Source: Varroa destructor
Lineage: Eukaryota > Arthropoda > Arachnida > Mesostigmata > Varroidae
Assembly: GCF_002443255.2 (NCBI RefSeq)
Contig: NW_019211454.1
Coordinates: 6,024,690 to 6,088,689, forward strand
Length of the DNA: 64,000 bases
Direction of reading: 5' to 3'
Shown: positions 49,358-62,353 of the stretch, piece after piece
Numbering within the stretch: position 1 is the stretch's first letter
Layout: each line of letters opens with the position of its first letter
Notes under the pieces: generated by a model
Told to the model about the DNA's origin: nothing
The model's database searches: none
Seen by the model: the letters and a program-made list of their open reading frames with translations, nothing else
Made by a program: the position numbers and the translations under genes

Positions 49358-52300
49358 TTTTCTGCAAGCATAAAAATAACGGTAAAATGAGTATCCTTTA
49401 ACTTCGTTGTTAAATACTATCCGTAAAATCTCTATCTCTTCTCATTAATTTAGGTTCTCACGCTGCTCGAGCCAACTTGCCTAAACCGAAAAGCCGGGAT
49501 GGAGCCAACCAATGGAGAGAAGTGAAGTAGGGGGCCATCAGAGAATTTCTTTAGTGGACAGTTTCTAAAAACGCTAACTGTAGGTAGTCATCAGGACGTA
49601 TTTTTATGGCTCTCCCTTCTCAAACCCTCCTTCGCCGCATTCTACTGCACTCATCGGCCGGCAATGGCAGCAACGACAACAACGCGCCCTACCCTCAACA
49701 GAGTTGTCAATTGCTGTGATGGTAAACCCTCAGTACTGACCAAGAGGGATCTGGATGGGTCTGACGGCAAGCTGGCTTAAGCAGGCGAGTACGACAAGTG
49801 AAGTTAGTGGAAAGGACGTTGAAAGAGTCAAATGAACTACTAGACAGCTTCTCTTGCAGGTTATAGTCACACATCTCTTAGCGCTTTCGTGGAGTGGAAT
49901 AGAAAGGCAGAAGTAGTGCAGAATGGTCAATGAAGCAACAGCAGGCGTTTCGAGTCCACATGTGGGTTACTCGCTAAGTTGGGTTTGTGTTGAGGGCTGC
50001 AATGGCTACTCAACCGTTGGCTGCTGAAAGGAGAATAGCCAAAAGGGGGAGTGACATCCCCGACCTTCTAGGATTCGAGGGCTGTTAATCAGCACCTATT
50101 CAAAAATACAAATACTAACTGAACCTTTTTGCGACAAACCGGCTTCCAACTGAGTCTTCGACAAGGGATTTTTATTGGCAGGCCTAGATTCTAAGGAATT
50201 TACATAATATATACCTGGTTTGTTTTCATACGACATAGATACACACCCTTATCACATACTGTATAACAAACTTCCTTTGTGCTCATCTACAAGCTGACCC
50301 ATGTGGGTGGTTTTGCAGATAGCAAACTATCATCCAACTAGCCAGGGTGTTCTGTACGAGGTTCCACAAAGCATTCAACAATCATTCAAGGACGCAATCT
50401 TTCTCAGCAGTCTTTCAATCAGTACCAGTTACATAGTATAATTTGCATTACGTTCGGACCAGTTTGCTTTATTTCCGACCACTCGCGCAGTTTTTATTAA
50501 GGAGAAAGCTACCGTTACTGTTTAGTGTATTGGCCTGCCAAAACTAACAAGATCATATAACACTGTTAGTCCTAACCCGTGGGGCTGCACCGATGCCGGT
50601 ATACTTGAACCGCATTGGGGCAATTCTCTCCCCAAAAGGGGTCCCCTTCCTGATGAAAGTTTTGCCCTTCATCCTTTCTTCGTTAATGGTGTTTCTGTTA
50701 CTCGCATCGTCGGTTTCGCAATCAGGAACGATGCTCATGACGTGTCGTACTAACAGAGGTCCTTGTCTAAGCACGACTTTGCCTGCTTTCAACGCTGCTT
50801 GCACCCACTCGCTCCCCCTCTCTGTGCTGCATTACCCCTCGGCAAATTTAACCCGGCGGCTTTCTATCGTTTATCTGTGGTCGCCCCACCCAACCCAGGC
50901 AAAACGGACGTTAACCGACAAGCTCAAGTAAGTCAAGGGCGATTGCGTCGGGGTATGCAATCGGGAAGTGACAAGCTTGCCTCTCGACCCGTACAGGTTT
51001 TACTCTTATACAAAGGCTGCTGGCCTGCAGAAGTTCATAGAGTTGTGGTGAAAATGGTGACGATGAAGCAGCGTCAGAAGAGCTCCTATGATCGTCCTCG
51101 CGTCTGGCGAAACTGGCTGGCTTTGCTTGCGTGGCTACTAGGTGGTGGCTCGCTTTTAGCGACACCGGATGTGCATCTAATTTCCGGCACGCATACATTC
51201 ATGAGATATTCTTTGCTCTTTCTCTCTCCGATTTCTTTTTTACTCAGCCGCTCTTCTTGTTGACTCCGTTCAGAAGCTCCAGGAGCGAACCACTTGCTAA
51301 ATGAGGCAGGCCTCGAATCTAAAGGATTATACGGTTTGGTTGCCTTTGACGGAAAAACGGTTTCTGTTCTCTGCTGATGCCACGGATAGACAGCTACTAG
51401 GCATAACACTATCTATACCTTTCACTTAACGAAAATTTTAGGTGAGAAGTGTGGATCATGACTTGAACACCGCAAACATTCGCCCGGACAAACGAGATAA
51501 TGATCCGGAAAGTTCATCTGGCATTTAGCTTATCATACGGAAAAAAATTAAGAGACGTTGCGACAAATGCCTGCTTGACAACACTTAGGATTCTGTCAGC
51601 TCTGTGTAGATTTCAGAGATCAGCTTAGTTTTTTTGGGAAAAAGCAGAAAATAGACAGGGCACGTGGCGGCGACCTGTTAAAGCACTGTTTTGGACGTAA
51701 AAGGGATTTTGGCAAATAGATATCCAAACGTATCTGTTAAAGTAGTGAAACGTAACCACGCTAGGCATGAAAAGTGACTCATGATATTTTTGATGAAGGG
51801 TATGATTCGACGAATGTCACAGTAGTTAGCAAGTGTTTTCAGAAAGTAATACGTATCCCACTGTTTGAGTTTTTTTTTTGTTTGTAGTATGCCTTTAATT
51901 AAATTCAGGAACGAATAGAATCGCACTTCAACACGCCGTAGATATTTTAAATCAAAATTCCATTCAAAGGGGCAGTCATTATGGTTAGATCACCACTAGA
52001 CTGACTACCCTAACTCATCCTAGGTATCAATCAACATCTGAGGCGTACTACTCCCTCGACCGTTTGCTGACCGCACTTCGTGTCAATGTCGCTTTCCATT
52101 TATCGTAGTGTTTTTCCTTCGATGGTCCACCGCCGCTGGTCGCATTCTACGTCTCGATACGTACTTGCATTGGATGAAATGTCATATAGAAACAGTTTCT
52201 TCCGCACGTTTCCCCAGCTCCGCTTTTTCTCTCCTACACTTAGGGAGAAGCCGCAAGCATGAAGACAAAAATGCCTTCTCAACAGACGGCGCTACGATTT

Positions 52301-53030
52301 CAATCGCATAGCCCGTAGTAAATATACTTCCGACGACTGCGGTTGTATCGAACACGGTCTCGACGGTATTTGCCATTGAACTCTCGCACGTAAACTCAGC
52401 ACGTAAGTTTCGGACTGGTCGCTCGGGTCGGACTGGTGCGTGTTGCGGCTGCGGGTCGACAGACAGTCTGGTCGCTGCATTGGCATGTTCAGGTTATACG
52501 ATTTACGTGAGGAGTAGGAGCCGTCACATCACTCCTGTGAACATATGCATGTACGTCCGTTTGTGGAAATATGCAAGTTCCACTTGTGACTCATAGATAA
52601 ACCACTGATTCATTTTTGCCGAAATGAGAGGCTCGCCCGCTACTCTTGTGTCAGCATTCGCTGGCCAGTAGACCATGGTAAACTTCTTATCCCTTAAATG
52701 TAGTAGCAGTGACTCAGTGATGACAACAGCAACAACAACGAAGATGTAGACGAGGACATGTGATTTTTGTACAGGAAAGTCAAGGGCAGAGAGCGAGAGA
52801 GAGAGAGTTATAGAAGGCTCGTTACTAAAAATTGCTAGACTTTTCCATCTTTTACTTTTACTTACTTTGTTCCGCTTAGCTCCTCCCGTTCATTTCTTTC
52901 GTGTTCGTTTCGTTTTCCTTCGTTCCTGTCTGTATTTCTTGCGGACCTCCTTTCCCTCGTTTTCGCTCCTTATCCCTGAACTCCTCTTGCATTTGGTGTT
53001 TTGGCCAATTCTCTTGCGCTAGCTGATTCT
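49358..53030. other. No gene assigned; GC- and pyrimidine-rich from about 50.5 kb
   Basis: At 50.55-51.41 kb both strands have open frames of 83-166 codons. The longest (50763-51263 plus, 166 codons) opens at a non-ATG codon, has Pro/Arg-rich low-information content and is mirrored by antisense frames, so low stop density explains it. 52.86-52.98 kb is a long T/C-rich stretch (TTCGTGTTCGTTTCGTTTTCC), and 52788-52807 is a GA repeat. Such features fit a promoter or 5' UTR region, but nothing proves it. Confidence 0.35.
52788..52807. repeat. (GA)n microsatellite
   Basis: GAGAGCGAGAGAGAGAGAG, interrupted once. Confidence 0.8.
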
Positions 53031-53189
53031 ATGACGGCTCCACTGCAAGAGCGCCTACTTTTCCTTCTTTTTTTACCTTGGCTCTTCGCAGCCCGGCCTG
53101 CCGGAGCTTGCGCTGCTGGTCCGCTAGAGAGATTTATCATTTTCCATTTTCGCATCACGAATATCCCTCAGCATTTCGTCGTGCCCTAG
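53031..53189 (+). CDS. Short frame with signal-peptide-like start
   Basis: The ATG at 53031 opens 52 codons beginning MTAPLQERLLFLLFLPWLFA followed by ARPAGACAAGPLERF. This has the three parts of a secretion signal: a short charged start, a 12-residue hydrophobic core and small residues (AGA, ACA) suited to cleavage. After it the frame is short and featureless. It follows a pyrimidine-rich stretch that could be a 5' leader. If real, it would be the first coding exon of a secreted protein, but no good donor is seen. The hydrophobic core is encoded by a T/C tract, so chance is a serious alternative. Confidence 0.2.
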   Translation: MTAPLQERLLFLLFLPWLFAARPAGACAAGPLERFIIFHFRITNIPQHFVVP

Positions 53190-56155
53190 GGAGCGGCGAC
53201 GGGTGGTAGCGACGGGCAGCTAGAGCCACTTTGCTTCTGCTGAAGTTCGCGCTGCCCAGTCCAGTTTCAGAACAACGAAGCCTTGCGGGTTTCTTTAAAG
53301 ACTCCTCCTGGCCTCGTCCTGTTTTGCCAAACGTACACATTGAGGGACGGATCCACACAGACACGCAAACTAACTTGGCAACAACGGCCCTTGCTGTCGT
53401 GCCTGTCGCGGAGACCTTCAGATGAGGAGTGAAAAGGGGATTTAACTAAATTAGGACACTTATCAGAACCGCGAAGTAAGAAAGAAGAACTGGCCATGAA
53501 AAAGAGCACAGAAACATGCGGAGTAAACGGAAAGCTGAAAGGAGGACTGCGGGAGTGAGGAAACGACGCGGGAAGCGAATTGGCATACTATACCGGATGA
53601 CCTAGATTTGACTTTTGGGCCGCGTCATATAGCGGCATCGCCCGTGTATCCAGAATCGACCAAACACCGTGGTCTAAAGTTATGGTGAAACAAAGAAGTT
53701 ACTCTAAAATGACGCATACTGAACATTTCTATTCGGAACAGCTCAGCTAGCTGACGTCTCAATTGTGATTTCGGAAAGGCAGCGGTGCCCTGTGCAACAA
53801 GCAATAATACACAGTGATCATGCTATATGCTTAAAGCTGAATTAGATATGCCATATGCTAAGCAATTGTTCTAATTCGTGGCACACATTGAAATGCTGTC
53901 ATAGATTATCGAGGGCAAGGAACTAAGGGATGCAACCAATCAAATAATATCAAATGGCATGTCTCCTTTTGGACCTGAATGGAATTGCCTCACTGGATAA
54001 TGGGTTTAATATTCAAACACCAGTGACCGCATAGGTTATTTGGTTTTTTTTTTTTAATTTGTTCTATAAGTATAGACTACAGTCGAGTCTCGTGCCTTCC
54101 TCTAAGTAAAGCACGAATTATTCTAACAAATGTCATAATAATAACAAAATAAAAAAAAGGTCAATGTATACCAGCACAGGCACTTAACAAAACCCTTCAC
54201 ACGGCCATCGTGTTTAATCGATCGGCTGGCCTAATGGCATGTTTTTTATGAATGTTCCGTGGGCCCTTTGTTCACCGAAATACTTTATCCGTATCCACTG
54301 CAGTTCTGTGATAAGCGTTGATTTCCTGTCTTCATACTATGACTGGCATTACCGATCGCTGGAGATTATAAGAAGGTGTTTCTATTCCCAACATCGATTT
54401 ATCATAGGACAACTTTTCGTTATCTTTGCATGAACACTACCCTCGGTAGCATTGCAACTTCCAAATCTCTCTGTATTATTTGCTTTTCAGCAAAATGTAT
54501 TCGTGACGTGTTTCAGCATATGTATCGCGTCATTCGGGTTTTTCTTATGTCCTATCAACCTCTGGTTGCAATTGAGACATCTACACACCTATGCCAGTAC
54601 CTGTTGCCCGAGGTTGTTTGTCAACGTAGTCGATACCCATACCTTAAATGGCACGTGGCTTCTGGACATTTCCAGCTGAACTCAAATAAGGCCACAATAT
54701 GAAGTTTCTTTGCTACGCTATGCTAAAAAAAAGTGGTTTCTTCTTCAATTCAACAAATCATAAGTGACTGTCAAGAAAAAAAAACTGTAAAAGAAGGCAT
54801 CTGCAGGACAGTTTAACTGTATTAAGGAGTACCAGGGTACTTTTCAATTTAAAACAACGCGAATGCAGTTGATAGAATTGCAATTTGATAATCACCATAT
54901 AGCGAGAAAAAGAAGGTCCACCCTCTGTGTCAAACCTAGTTTGGACCATAGGCTGAATATTGAATCCTTCAACCCAATCCGAAATTTACATTTTGTACAT
55001 TAACACTGATTTTAATAAAACCTAACTTTGTTCTGATTGTTGCAATGGAAAGCTAATAAGATAATACCAGCTAATAGTGATATATTTAAACAGAAACTGT
55101 TAAAACACTATAACATGCCTATTTTATTGGTGACACACAGTCAACATCAGCAAAACTTAACGCTCTTAGAGCAAAATTTTTTTTTCGTGTTTCTATCCTT
55201 GTTTAAGTACGCGTATCCTATAGAGCTGGCACCTCGATGGCTGCAAATACATCTTTGAGTAATAGGATGTACTCCCGGCCCTCTCGATTAAAAAGGATGC
55301 CTCCCAATTCACTGTTTAAGTGGAACCCCTTCACGTTTTCTTTCAATTTATGGGACTACTAGCTATCCAGATCTTTTTCATTGCTGTTGGAAGGAAAGCA
55401 GGCAAAAGCGCCTGCTGCTGCCATCCAAAGCACCCACTACACGAGGAGGATAGGGCATCAAATAAAGGGCGAAAAAAGCAAAGAATTTTATCCGGTCTCC
55501 AGATGGCGGGATGTGCCGAGGTCTTCATAGATGCATCAGCAGCGCTCATACACGTTAGGTCACATACATTCACTACATACGACTCCCCTGAACGTCCATT
55601 CCACCAAGCAGTGTAGAAGTAATAGCAGTCACTTCTCTCGTCGTTGCCTGTGGAATTAACCAGATCCGGATCGGGTTTTTGTAGTACCGAGCCTCCGGAC
55701 GCTTCGTTAACTCTGCCAGTAGACCTCTGCTGGGGTGGGTCGATACAGCCTAACTTAAATGACTTCCTTACTGGGCGTAGCTCTTATCTGAGTTTAAGGG
55801 GAGCTACTCTTTCGTTGTACTTTGCTATGGAAAGATTGATGTTGGCTGCATAAACTAACAAGAAAATGCAGAGTCAGGACTTTACGCCTCGTGGCCTAGT
55901 TTGCCTAGAATATTAGCATACGATCAATCTGGTCTCAAACAAAATATTGTTAGTAAAAACTAATTCTTTGTTTTTGTCTAGCCAAACATGTAATTTCTAA
56001 TATTCATGTAAAGATGCTAGGTGTATTAATAATTTAGGCGTTATTGGTTTAGTTACCTAGATATAATTTGCAATAACTGGTTAAAAATCTAGCAAATTTC
56101 AGGCGGAGTAATTCTTTTTCATGTGATAAGTGTATACGTTTGAAACAATATCAAA
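53190..56155. other. No gene recognised
   Basis: Composition returns to AT-rich after 53.6 kb. Frames up to 108 codons (54376-54702) have no motif. A 7-bp perfect hairpin AGCAGGC / GCCTGCT lies at 55397-55416. Confidence 0.45.
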
Positions 56156-56338
56156 GTGTGTGCCTTGGAAGTAAAGACTAAGCATCGTTTAGGCCCCTTC
56201 CAACATAAAACGAAGAGTATCTACATTCAAGTTCCGAACCCAGATCACCTCCCGGACGCATACATTTTGTATACAAGCCCTCCACTATTAGACGTTTACG
56301 GGGCTCTGATTACCATAGCCAAACGAGACCTTAAGTAA
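56156..56338 (+). CDS. Possible exon, unrecognised
   Basis: 60 codons of protein-like composition (KTKHRLGPFQHKTKSIYIQV, then PDAYILYTSPPLLDVYGAL) ending DLK, stop. The stop overlaps a donor-like GTAAGC (CTTAA/GTAAGC), so the frame could splice out just before it. No clear acceptor precedes it and the opening codon is GTG. No family recognised. Confidence 0.18.
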   Translation: MCALEVKTKHRLGPFQHKTKSIYIQVPNPDHLPDAYILYTSPPLLDVYGALITIAKRDLK

Positions 56339-57372
56339 GCCGTCGGTTTTCGGCCTAATACACGCACGGCGTCACCTAGAAAACTTTTAACTCTTTTGAC
56401 GTAGCTGGAAACTTCCTTGCCTGTGCGTACAAACTAATTTCAAGCAGCTCGTTGATATAAATGCATGTGACATTAATGCCCCACCGCTCAATGTGGCGTA
56501 GGAAATGGATACTAACCGACATTTCAAGATCTAAATGGCAGACGTTGCTTACAAAGCTACAATTGGGCTGACATTAAGTGGGATGGGCCGCATTGAACCA
56601 GCGGACGTTAAATTTGTGCCGTGCGAATAACGAATGCGGAAGGATGTGAAAATTCGCTTATAGAAAAAGCCGAGGGCACAAGATTCCAGGTCTATGAAGC
56701 CAAAGTCAATGGCTAATTTTATTATGCCGGCCTTTACTAACCTAAGTTGGTCGAACTTCTAACCCTAAGAACACTGTCATTTTTACGTGGACCATCTGCT
56801 GTACCAACGTAGTATCTTTATCTATCGCAACTTTGTTGCTCGCCTGTATATATATATTGCTGCGAATTGCGTACCCAATGAGTCTGTTTACCATTACGAT
56901 TTAATGCCAAAACCTGTGTCACCTCTTATTTAGTGGGTTTGACACAGATCCGATGAAGAGCTCGAATCACAGAGGTCGATATTATATCTAGAACTGGTTA
57001 AATGAGGCTAAATCGAAGTACCCTAGTACTAGATTAGTTCTTGGGGAAGCGGCTCTTTTTGTGTCGAGAGGATTCACAAACAACTTCGATGTTAGTCTTT
57101 TTCGCGCCAGGCAGGATCCCGTCCTATTCCACAGTCTGGTGCAAATCTGGTGCAACCCTCTTTAGTGTGAAAAAGCTTGCCTCTATCAATATGTAGGTTT
57201 ATTCCTTTCCGTTTTGTCTCCGTTCTTCGTCGTCTCTCCCGTATTCAATTTTTTAAATCGCGCTTCGTGTCCAAGCCCATCCCGGACCTGCTGCTTTCCT
57301 TATGTGGCCCCCGCCATTTCTTTTCCTGAAACTTATTTTCCGTCGTCTTTTCTTTTGAAGTTTATTATCCGC
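56339..57372. other. No gene recognised
   Basis: A 10-base direct repeat TCTGGTGCAA occurs at 57135-57144 and 57146-57155. Many stops are present in all frames. Confidence 0.45.
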
Positions 57373-57891
57373 CTACAGTGACGGTAGTAAGATCGTGGCT
57401 GCGGTACTCCGCTCCCGCAATGTGCGCAAGCGCTGGAGCGCTTCCATTTCTGCCACTACCTCATCGTTCCTGCTGTTGTTGTGGGTGCGGCGACTGCTGC
57501 TACGCATTCTGTTCGTGCCTGCCACAATCCGAGTGCTGGAGGTTGTTCTCCTTTCGTTTTTCCATTTTAATTGAATTACTTTTAATGAAAATGTGATGAG
57601 CATACGCTCAGTGCATTTGCGTTCAACTTCCTCCTTCCGTAAAAGAGAATCTCGTCGGGGACAGCCATTCGAATCCAAATTTCCCAAACGACGTTGAGCT
57701 CTGAAGCCCAAGAAACTCAGCCATGAACTTATCATGGGAACATCGCATAGAGAAAATCGGTTGCTCGTCCAGATGGGATATTTAGGCACGTAATGAAGCA
57801 CAGAAGTAAGCAAGCAAGCATATCGGGCGGTCACAGAAGGAACGTACGGTGCTTCTTTATACGTACAGACAATGTCAACAAATAAGTACAA
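57373..57891 (-). CDS. Second-longest open frame, unrecognised; may be chance
   Basis: A minus-strand frame of 172 codons opening at TTG; the first good ATG is about 52 codons in (MISSWLSFLGF). The C-terminal half is Arg/Ser/Thr-rich and hydrophilic (RTTSSTRIVAGTNRMRSSSR), then EVVAEMEALQRLRTLRERS, which could be helical. No hydrophobic segment in the ATG form, and no domain recognised. On the plus strand the same DNA gives a Cys-rich frame, a sign of triplet-rich composition (CTGCTG, TGTTGTTG). A coding exon is possible; no splice or start signal decides it. Confidence 0.18.
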   Translation of the reverse strand: MYLFVDIVCTYKEAPYVPSVTARYACLLTSVLHYVPKYPIWTSNRFSLCDVPMISSWLSFLGFRAQRRLGNLDSNGCPRRDSLLRKEEVERKCTERMLITFSLKVIQLKWKNERRTTSSTRIVAGTNRMRSSSRRTHNNSRNDEVVAEMEALQRLRTLRERSTAATILLPSL

Positions 57892-60800
57892 AGGAGGAAG
57901 GAGAACGCCAACTTCCTAAAAACATTACAGGATACTTGCAGTTCCCAGAAGCGCACATTTGTGAAGAAACCAAACGGTTGACAGGTTGGATAGCTTAATA
58001 GTTATCGTGTCGAAATAAAAAGTAGATGAAATTTATCGGTTCATGTAAGTGATGCTTCGTGGATGTCAATGTAAAATCAATGTTGCAGTAATAGTAATGG
58101 TACTCCAGCCATTGCAACAAGAGGTCAACAGCCTCATATATGATATTTACCATTAACTGAATTATCTTTGCAGTTAAAATCTTATGTCTGCTAAATTGTC
58201 TGGTAAAAACACATTCAAACAAAGCAAAATGTTTTATTTAAATCGCCTACCAAAAAATTGTATCAGTAAACTTCAGACATAAATGTATAACTATTATATA
58301 GTATATATCACAGATGATGCTCATATGTGGATACGATTCTAATTTGCTGATAACTAACTGCATATAGGCATATTGTAGTCGCTAGACAGAGGTTATGGTT
58401 CACCGGGGTGGATGTTTTTTTTGCCATATATATATTTTGTATAGCTAACAGGTAACACAAACTAACAGTTGTTAACCAAGATGACGGAATCCTTACCGGG
58501 TAAAAATACTGATTCATGGCTAAATAAAGCCCACTAAAAACCAAGGTCTTTGGAGTACCTCACAGCTTTCTACCCCCCTGGGGCGTCTTAAAACACTACG
58601 GGTGTGCGCCTCGTAGTCATGCGTCCTCTGTATACTATACGATCCATTTAAAGTGAACGTTCCCAAACTTTATCGGAGCAAATATATATAGTGTGAATCT
58701 GTTGTTAACTATAATAGTAATCTCACAAAGTGGACGCAATTCTAGCTCCAAAGCTATAGTCGTTTTTGATAGATTCTATGAATTTCAGAGGCCTCTAAAT
58801 TGTAGCCTCAAACATAAAATGCTGGGAATGAGCGGAAGTTTCACATGAAGGACTGAACATTGCGGAACAACTTTCCCTGTTAAAACAAATGATTTCTACC
58901 AAAACAATCCAACAGGGAATGGCGATTCTCTCAACGTCGAGTCTCAGGGCGCTCTCAGGATTCACTCTTTTCTAACATTCGAGTAACAATTTCGGTAAGG
59001 CTCGTCGAGACCTACCAGGGCACTTCGAAAACGCTTGAAACAACTGCCAGCAATGTCAAAGCACTGAGGCTGTATTCGTTGTTTCCGCTTATGAAAAAAA
59101 CGCAATCGTTTAACGAGACAATACTCGCCACACACACACAGAGATATAAACACGGTTATATTGGGATCAGAAAAGACATTAGGAAATTGTGTCTATAGTT
59201 GTGGTAGCTTCGAAGGATAAACGTTTAGCTCGTCGGGTAAAAAACGATTCAAATTATGCTAGTCAAACGATAAACAAAAAAGCAAAATGTACACCATAGA
59301 AGGTAACGTAGGTTATCACGTTGCCGTTATAAATGGAATAAACGCAATATAACGTTGTTCGAAACATGGGGCGGTAATAAGCTAAGATGTTAGTCAAAAC
59401 GTACTATCTTGACATACACCCTCATCAAAGAAGTGCAGAAATATAAAAAATGAAACGCATACGATTGTCTCACAAAAAGAAAAAAAAAAATGCAATTTCC
59501 TTATGTAACTTGCAATAATCATCTTTTGCTTTTATATATTGAATGTGTTCTAGCACACGTTCGCATTGTTGTTACAGTAATAAAGCGTTATCTCTAACGC
59601 TTTTAGCAATCTCAAGCGTTTGTTGTTGCTGGTCTATTCCAAACTAGTACGAGATTTCTACTTCTTTCAGTTGCTAGCGCATAGCGATGCAATGGGCATT
59701 CGATAATGCCCATCCATCAGAAGTCTGCGAAGTGGCACGACGCTAAGGTGTATCCATCGTTTTCCGTTACGACAAGCTTGGGTCGGCAGTACACGATCAG
59801 TAGGCGTTTCCATTCGCCGACATCCGGCAGGAGAAATCATACAGCCAACTTCTTGTAGAGATCGTCATTCGACAGACGGCAAAGTTAGAATCGAAGCCTC
59901 TAAACCTAGCCTGAAACTAAGTAGAGTCGCAGCACAGGGTTTATGGATAGGTCCAGATAACAAATAGACCGATGGAACACATGTCGGCTAGTTGAGCTTA
60001 TTATTATTATTACTGCAATTTCCGATTCTAAGCAAGGCATTAAAAGTGATGGGAGCTATCGGAATCCTGTTCTACCTTAGCAAACGTACGTACATAAACG
60101 CAAATCCATTTGCATGCATCCGTGATACAACACGGTACGTTATAATACCCATAGCGATAGTAGGCTAGAGAAGGAAGCAACGTTCTGCATTTAAAGGGTA
60201 TTTGGACTTTATCCATTCGTAAATTAAGTTTACTCTGCGCACTACAGTCAAAAATGCTTGTGTATAAGTGTAGCCAATTTAATACTTAATTCAAAATTAT
60301 TATTAAAACTATGTGCTTTGCCGCTTTTCTTGGAAGGTAAGTTCATGGAAAGTTCGTTTGGACAAAAAACAAATACGACTTGATAGTAGTACCTTCAAAT
60401 ACAAATAAACAATTGAAGTTTAGAAATGTGCAGTTTATGTACACCTCGCCCATTTTCTCAAAAACGTTAATTGCTTTGATCGGTACAAAATCAGTGCACA
60501 AGGTGTCGATAGTAAACGCTGCGCATTAACAGAACTGGACGCATCTGTCTATAAAACTCAGTCTTCATCTGTGAACCTATTTCTAACGCTCACGTCGTAG
60601 ACTTCCGTGAAAACCAAGTTCGAAAGGGATCGATTCGTACATTTCCAGTTATTCTTAGAATTATGACAGCGGAGCAAACCCCGCGAATCCATCGCGTATA
60701 GCTCACTATTCAATGTACCAATGTACGCTAGCCAAGCAAGCTTAGAGCATGCTATAGTTTTGCTAGTTATGCTAGCGCTACCACTTTTAAATTACGTAAA

Positions 60801-61868
60801 AATCTCGCCACGGACTGTCCAAGTATTGCCGGACATTAGCAGTTAACCAGTCTCATTCTGTGACTACCCCTGTCAGGTCTACAACAAAAGGCACTAGTTC
60901 TGTGGCCCAACTCTTTATATAACACAAAAGTCACACAAAAGGGCAAAAAAAATATTTCAAAATGTTAAATCAAATAAGCTGGGCCCGAAACAATAATCTA
61001 ACTACTTCCACTGCTACTTTAGTGAACAATATTGTTCCTTGAAACATATATATACCATTGTGCGGATTAGAACGCTAAGCTGGCTCGTTCGATGAATGAA
61101 TAAGACCATTTATGAATGTTATTTAACTCGAATCCAACAAAATTATTTTACTTAAGTGTTTTGTGCCTCAAATCTACTATTGTTAGCACTTACGTGCAAA
61201 GCTAAACTAATTACTACGGATAACAAGCGTTTTTATACCGTTTCTATAGGTCTATTTGATAAATATAAGCTACTGTTCATACTCAGCGTAAGTACTAAAG
61301 TAAAAACAGTAGTTTGCTTGCCTCAAATAGCTTTGGGTTGTTTTTATTGACCCTACAGACAAAGTGTTAGTTTTGACGCAAAAAGATCCGTTGTTGTCAC
61401 ATACGAAGCCGGTGGACTTTAAAATTGAATAACATTTGAATTAGCCGCCGTTAGCAGACGAAATTTGGCTGGCAGAATTTGGCCAGCCTGTTCTTGAAAA
61501 TAGTTTGAGTTAACCTTAGAAAAAATAAGTTCAGTGGGAAAAAAATCTATGAAATTAAAGCGACCGGGCGCTTGTCTTTTACAAAGTATTCTCTAGTCAA
61601 TGAATGCGTTACAATAACATACACAAGGAAAAGTCTTTTTGCTTCTATATGGTATTGAATCTGCGGCCATACGATATAAATGTTTTTAATGTACACATTC
61701 AGCGTAAACGCTACTTTTGTCGATGGATTGTCGAGACTATCGAGGTGAACGTTAAAGCGGCTTTATATCCCGTTTGGCCAGTAACTTTTAGGGCTTTGCG
61801 CTCACACATGCGCGCACATACACCCGCCGAATAATACGCTATGGACACAGCAAAGTATCTTTACTACT
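57892..61868. other. No gene recognised
   Basis: Long AT-rich stretch. An 8-bp perfect hairpin (ATGGGCAT / ATGCCCAT, loop TCGATA) lies at 59692-59713, just after an acceptor-like TTCTACTTCTTTCAG whose downstream frames close quickly. (TTA)n occurs near 59999-60012. Confidence 0.45.
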
Positions 61869-62066
61869 ATGCGTCAATCACTTACCGCCGGGCAAATATC
61901 CGAGCAATCGTTGACTATTCTATCTAACTTAGTCGGCTTCCCGACTTCCGCTGCTTTCCATCCACAGCTCATCGCCCCTTTGGGCTCGCGGAAGGAGGAC
62001 TCATCTCGAAGCGCTAACTCATCATTACTTTGCCTTGACTTGCCACTAGCTTCCCTGCCACCATGA
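61869..62066 (+). CDS. Possible upstream ORF (65 residues)
   Basis: An ATG-initiated frame (MRQSLTAGQISEQSLTILSN...) of hydrophilic, Ser/Leu-rich composition. Its TGA stop (62064-62066) overlaps the ATG of the next frame as ATGA. In a eukaryote that layout would make it an upstream ORF in the leader of the next frame, permitting at most reinitiation. It could equally be noncoding leader or promoter. No family recognised. Confidence 0.2.
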   Translation: MRQSLTAGQISEQSLTILSNLVGFPTSAAFHPQLIAPLGSRKEDSSRSANSSLLCLDLPLASLPP

Positions 62067-62353
62067 CGACGACGGCAGCGGCCCTTAGGCTAGCAACAGC
62101 AAGAATCCCTTACTATACACTGCCTCACCGTATTCACAGCCTTCCCGGCGTTTCCGCAGCCCGAGGCTACATTCGCGTGCAGAGCCAAAAAGACGTTACG
62201 ATAAAGGGGCGCATCGGCGAAGTTAAAGGAACCACAATGCGATTCCGTCCGCACAGTATCTCGTGTATGTTGGCCCCGGTTCCACCAGAGGAAATCCTTT
62301 CTTGTGACGAGCACTGCTGTTATTTCTTGTTCTATAAAGTGACATTCGTTTAG
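62063..62353 (+). CDS. Possible mitochondrial-targeted protein or first exon
   Basis: The ATG at 62063 sits in GCCACCATGA, the full GCCACC animal start context, the best I noticed. The first 38 or so residues (MTTTAAALRLATARIPYYTL, then PHRIHSLPGVSAARGYIRV) have no acidic residue and several Arg with Ala, Leu, Ser and Thr, which is what a mitochondrial presequence looks like. They are followed by KDVTIKGRIGEVKG, a soluble-type sequence. As a single exon the frame runs 96 codons with a Cys-rich end. A donor-like GTATGT begins at 62265, so the real first exon may be 62063-62264. Codons are less AT-biased than the flanks. I do not recognise the mature part. Confidence 0.35.
   Translation: MTTTAAALRLATARIPYYTLPHRIHSLPGVSAARGYIRVQSQKDVTIKGRIGEVKGTTMRFRPHSISCMLAPVPPEEILSCDEHCCYFLFYKVTFV

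Noticed and set aside
50553..51409. Cluster of long open frames on both strands, up to 166 codons.
   Set aside because: Openness in several frames on both strands at once reflects few A/T-rich stops in GC-rich DNA. Products are Pro/Arg/Ser-rich and unlike known proteins.
61604..61834. Frame ending TFRALRSHMRAHTPAE, like the end of a C2H2 zinc finger.
   Set aside because: The two cysteines are absent (Val stands in similar places) and the spacing from there to the first His is too short. One partial match without neighbours is not a finger.
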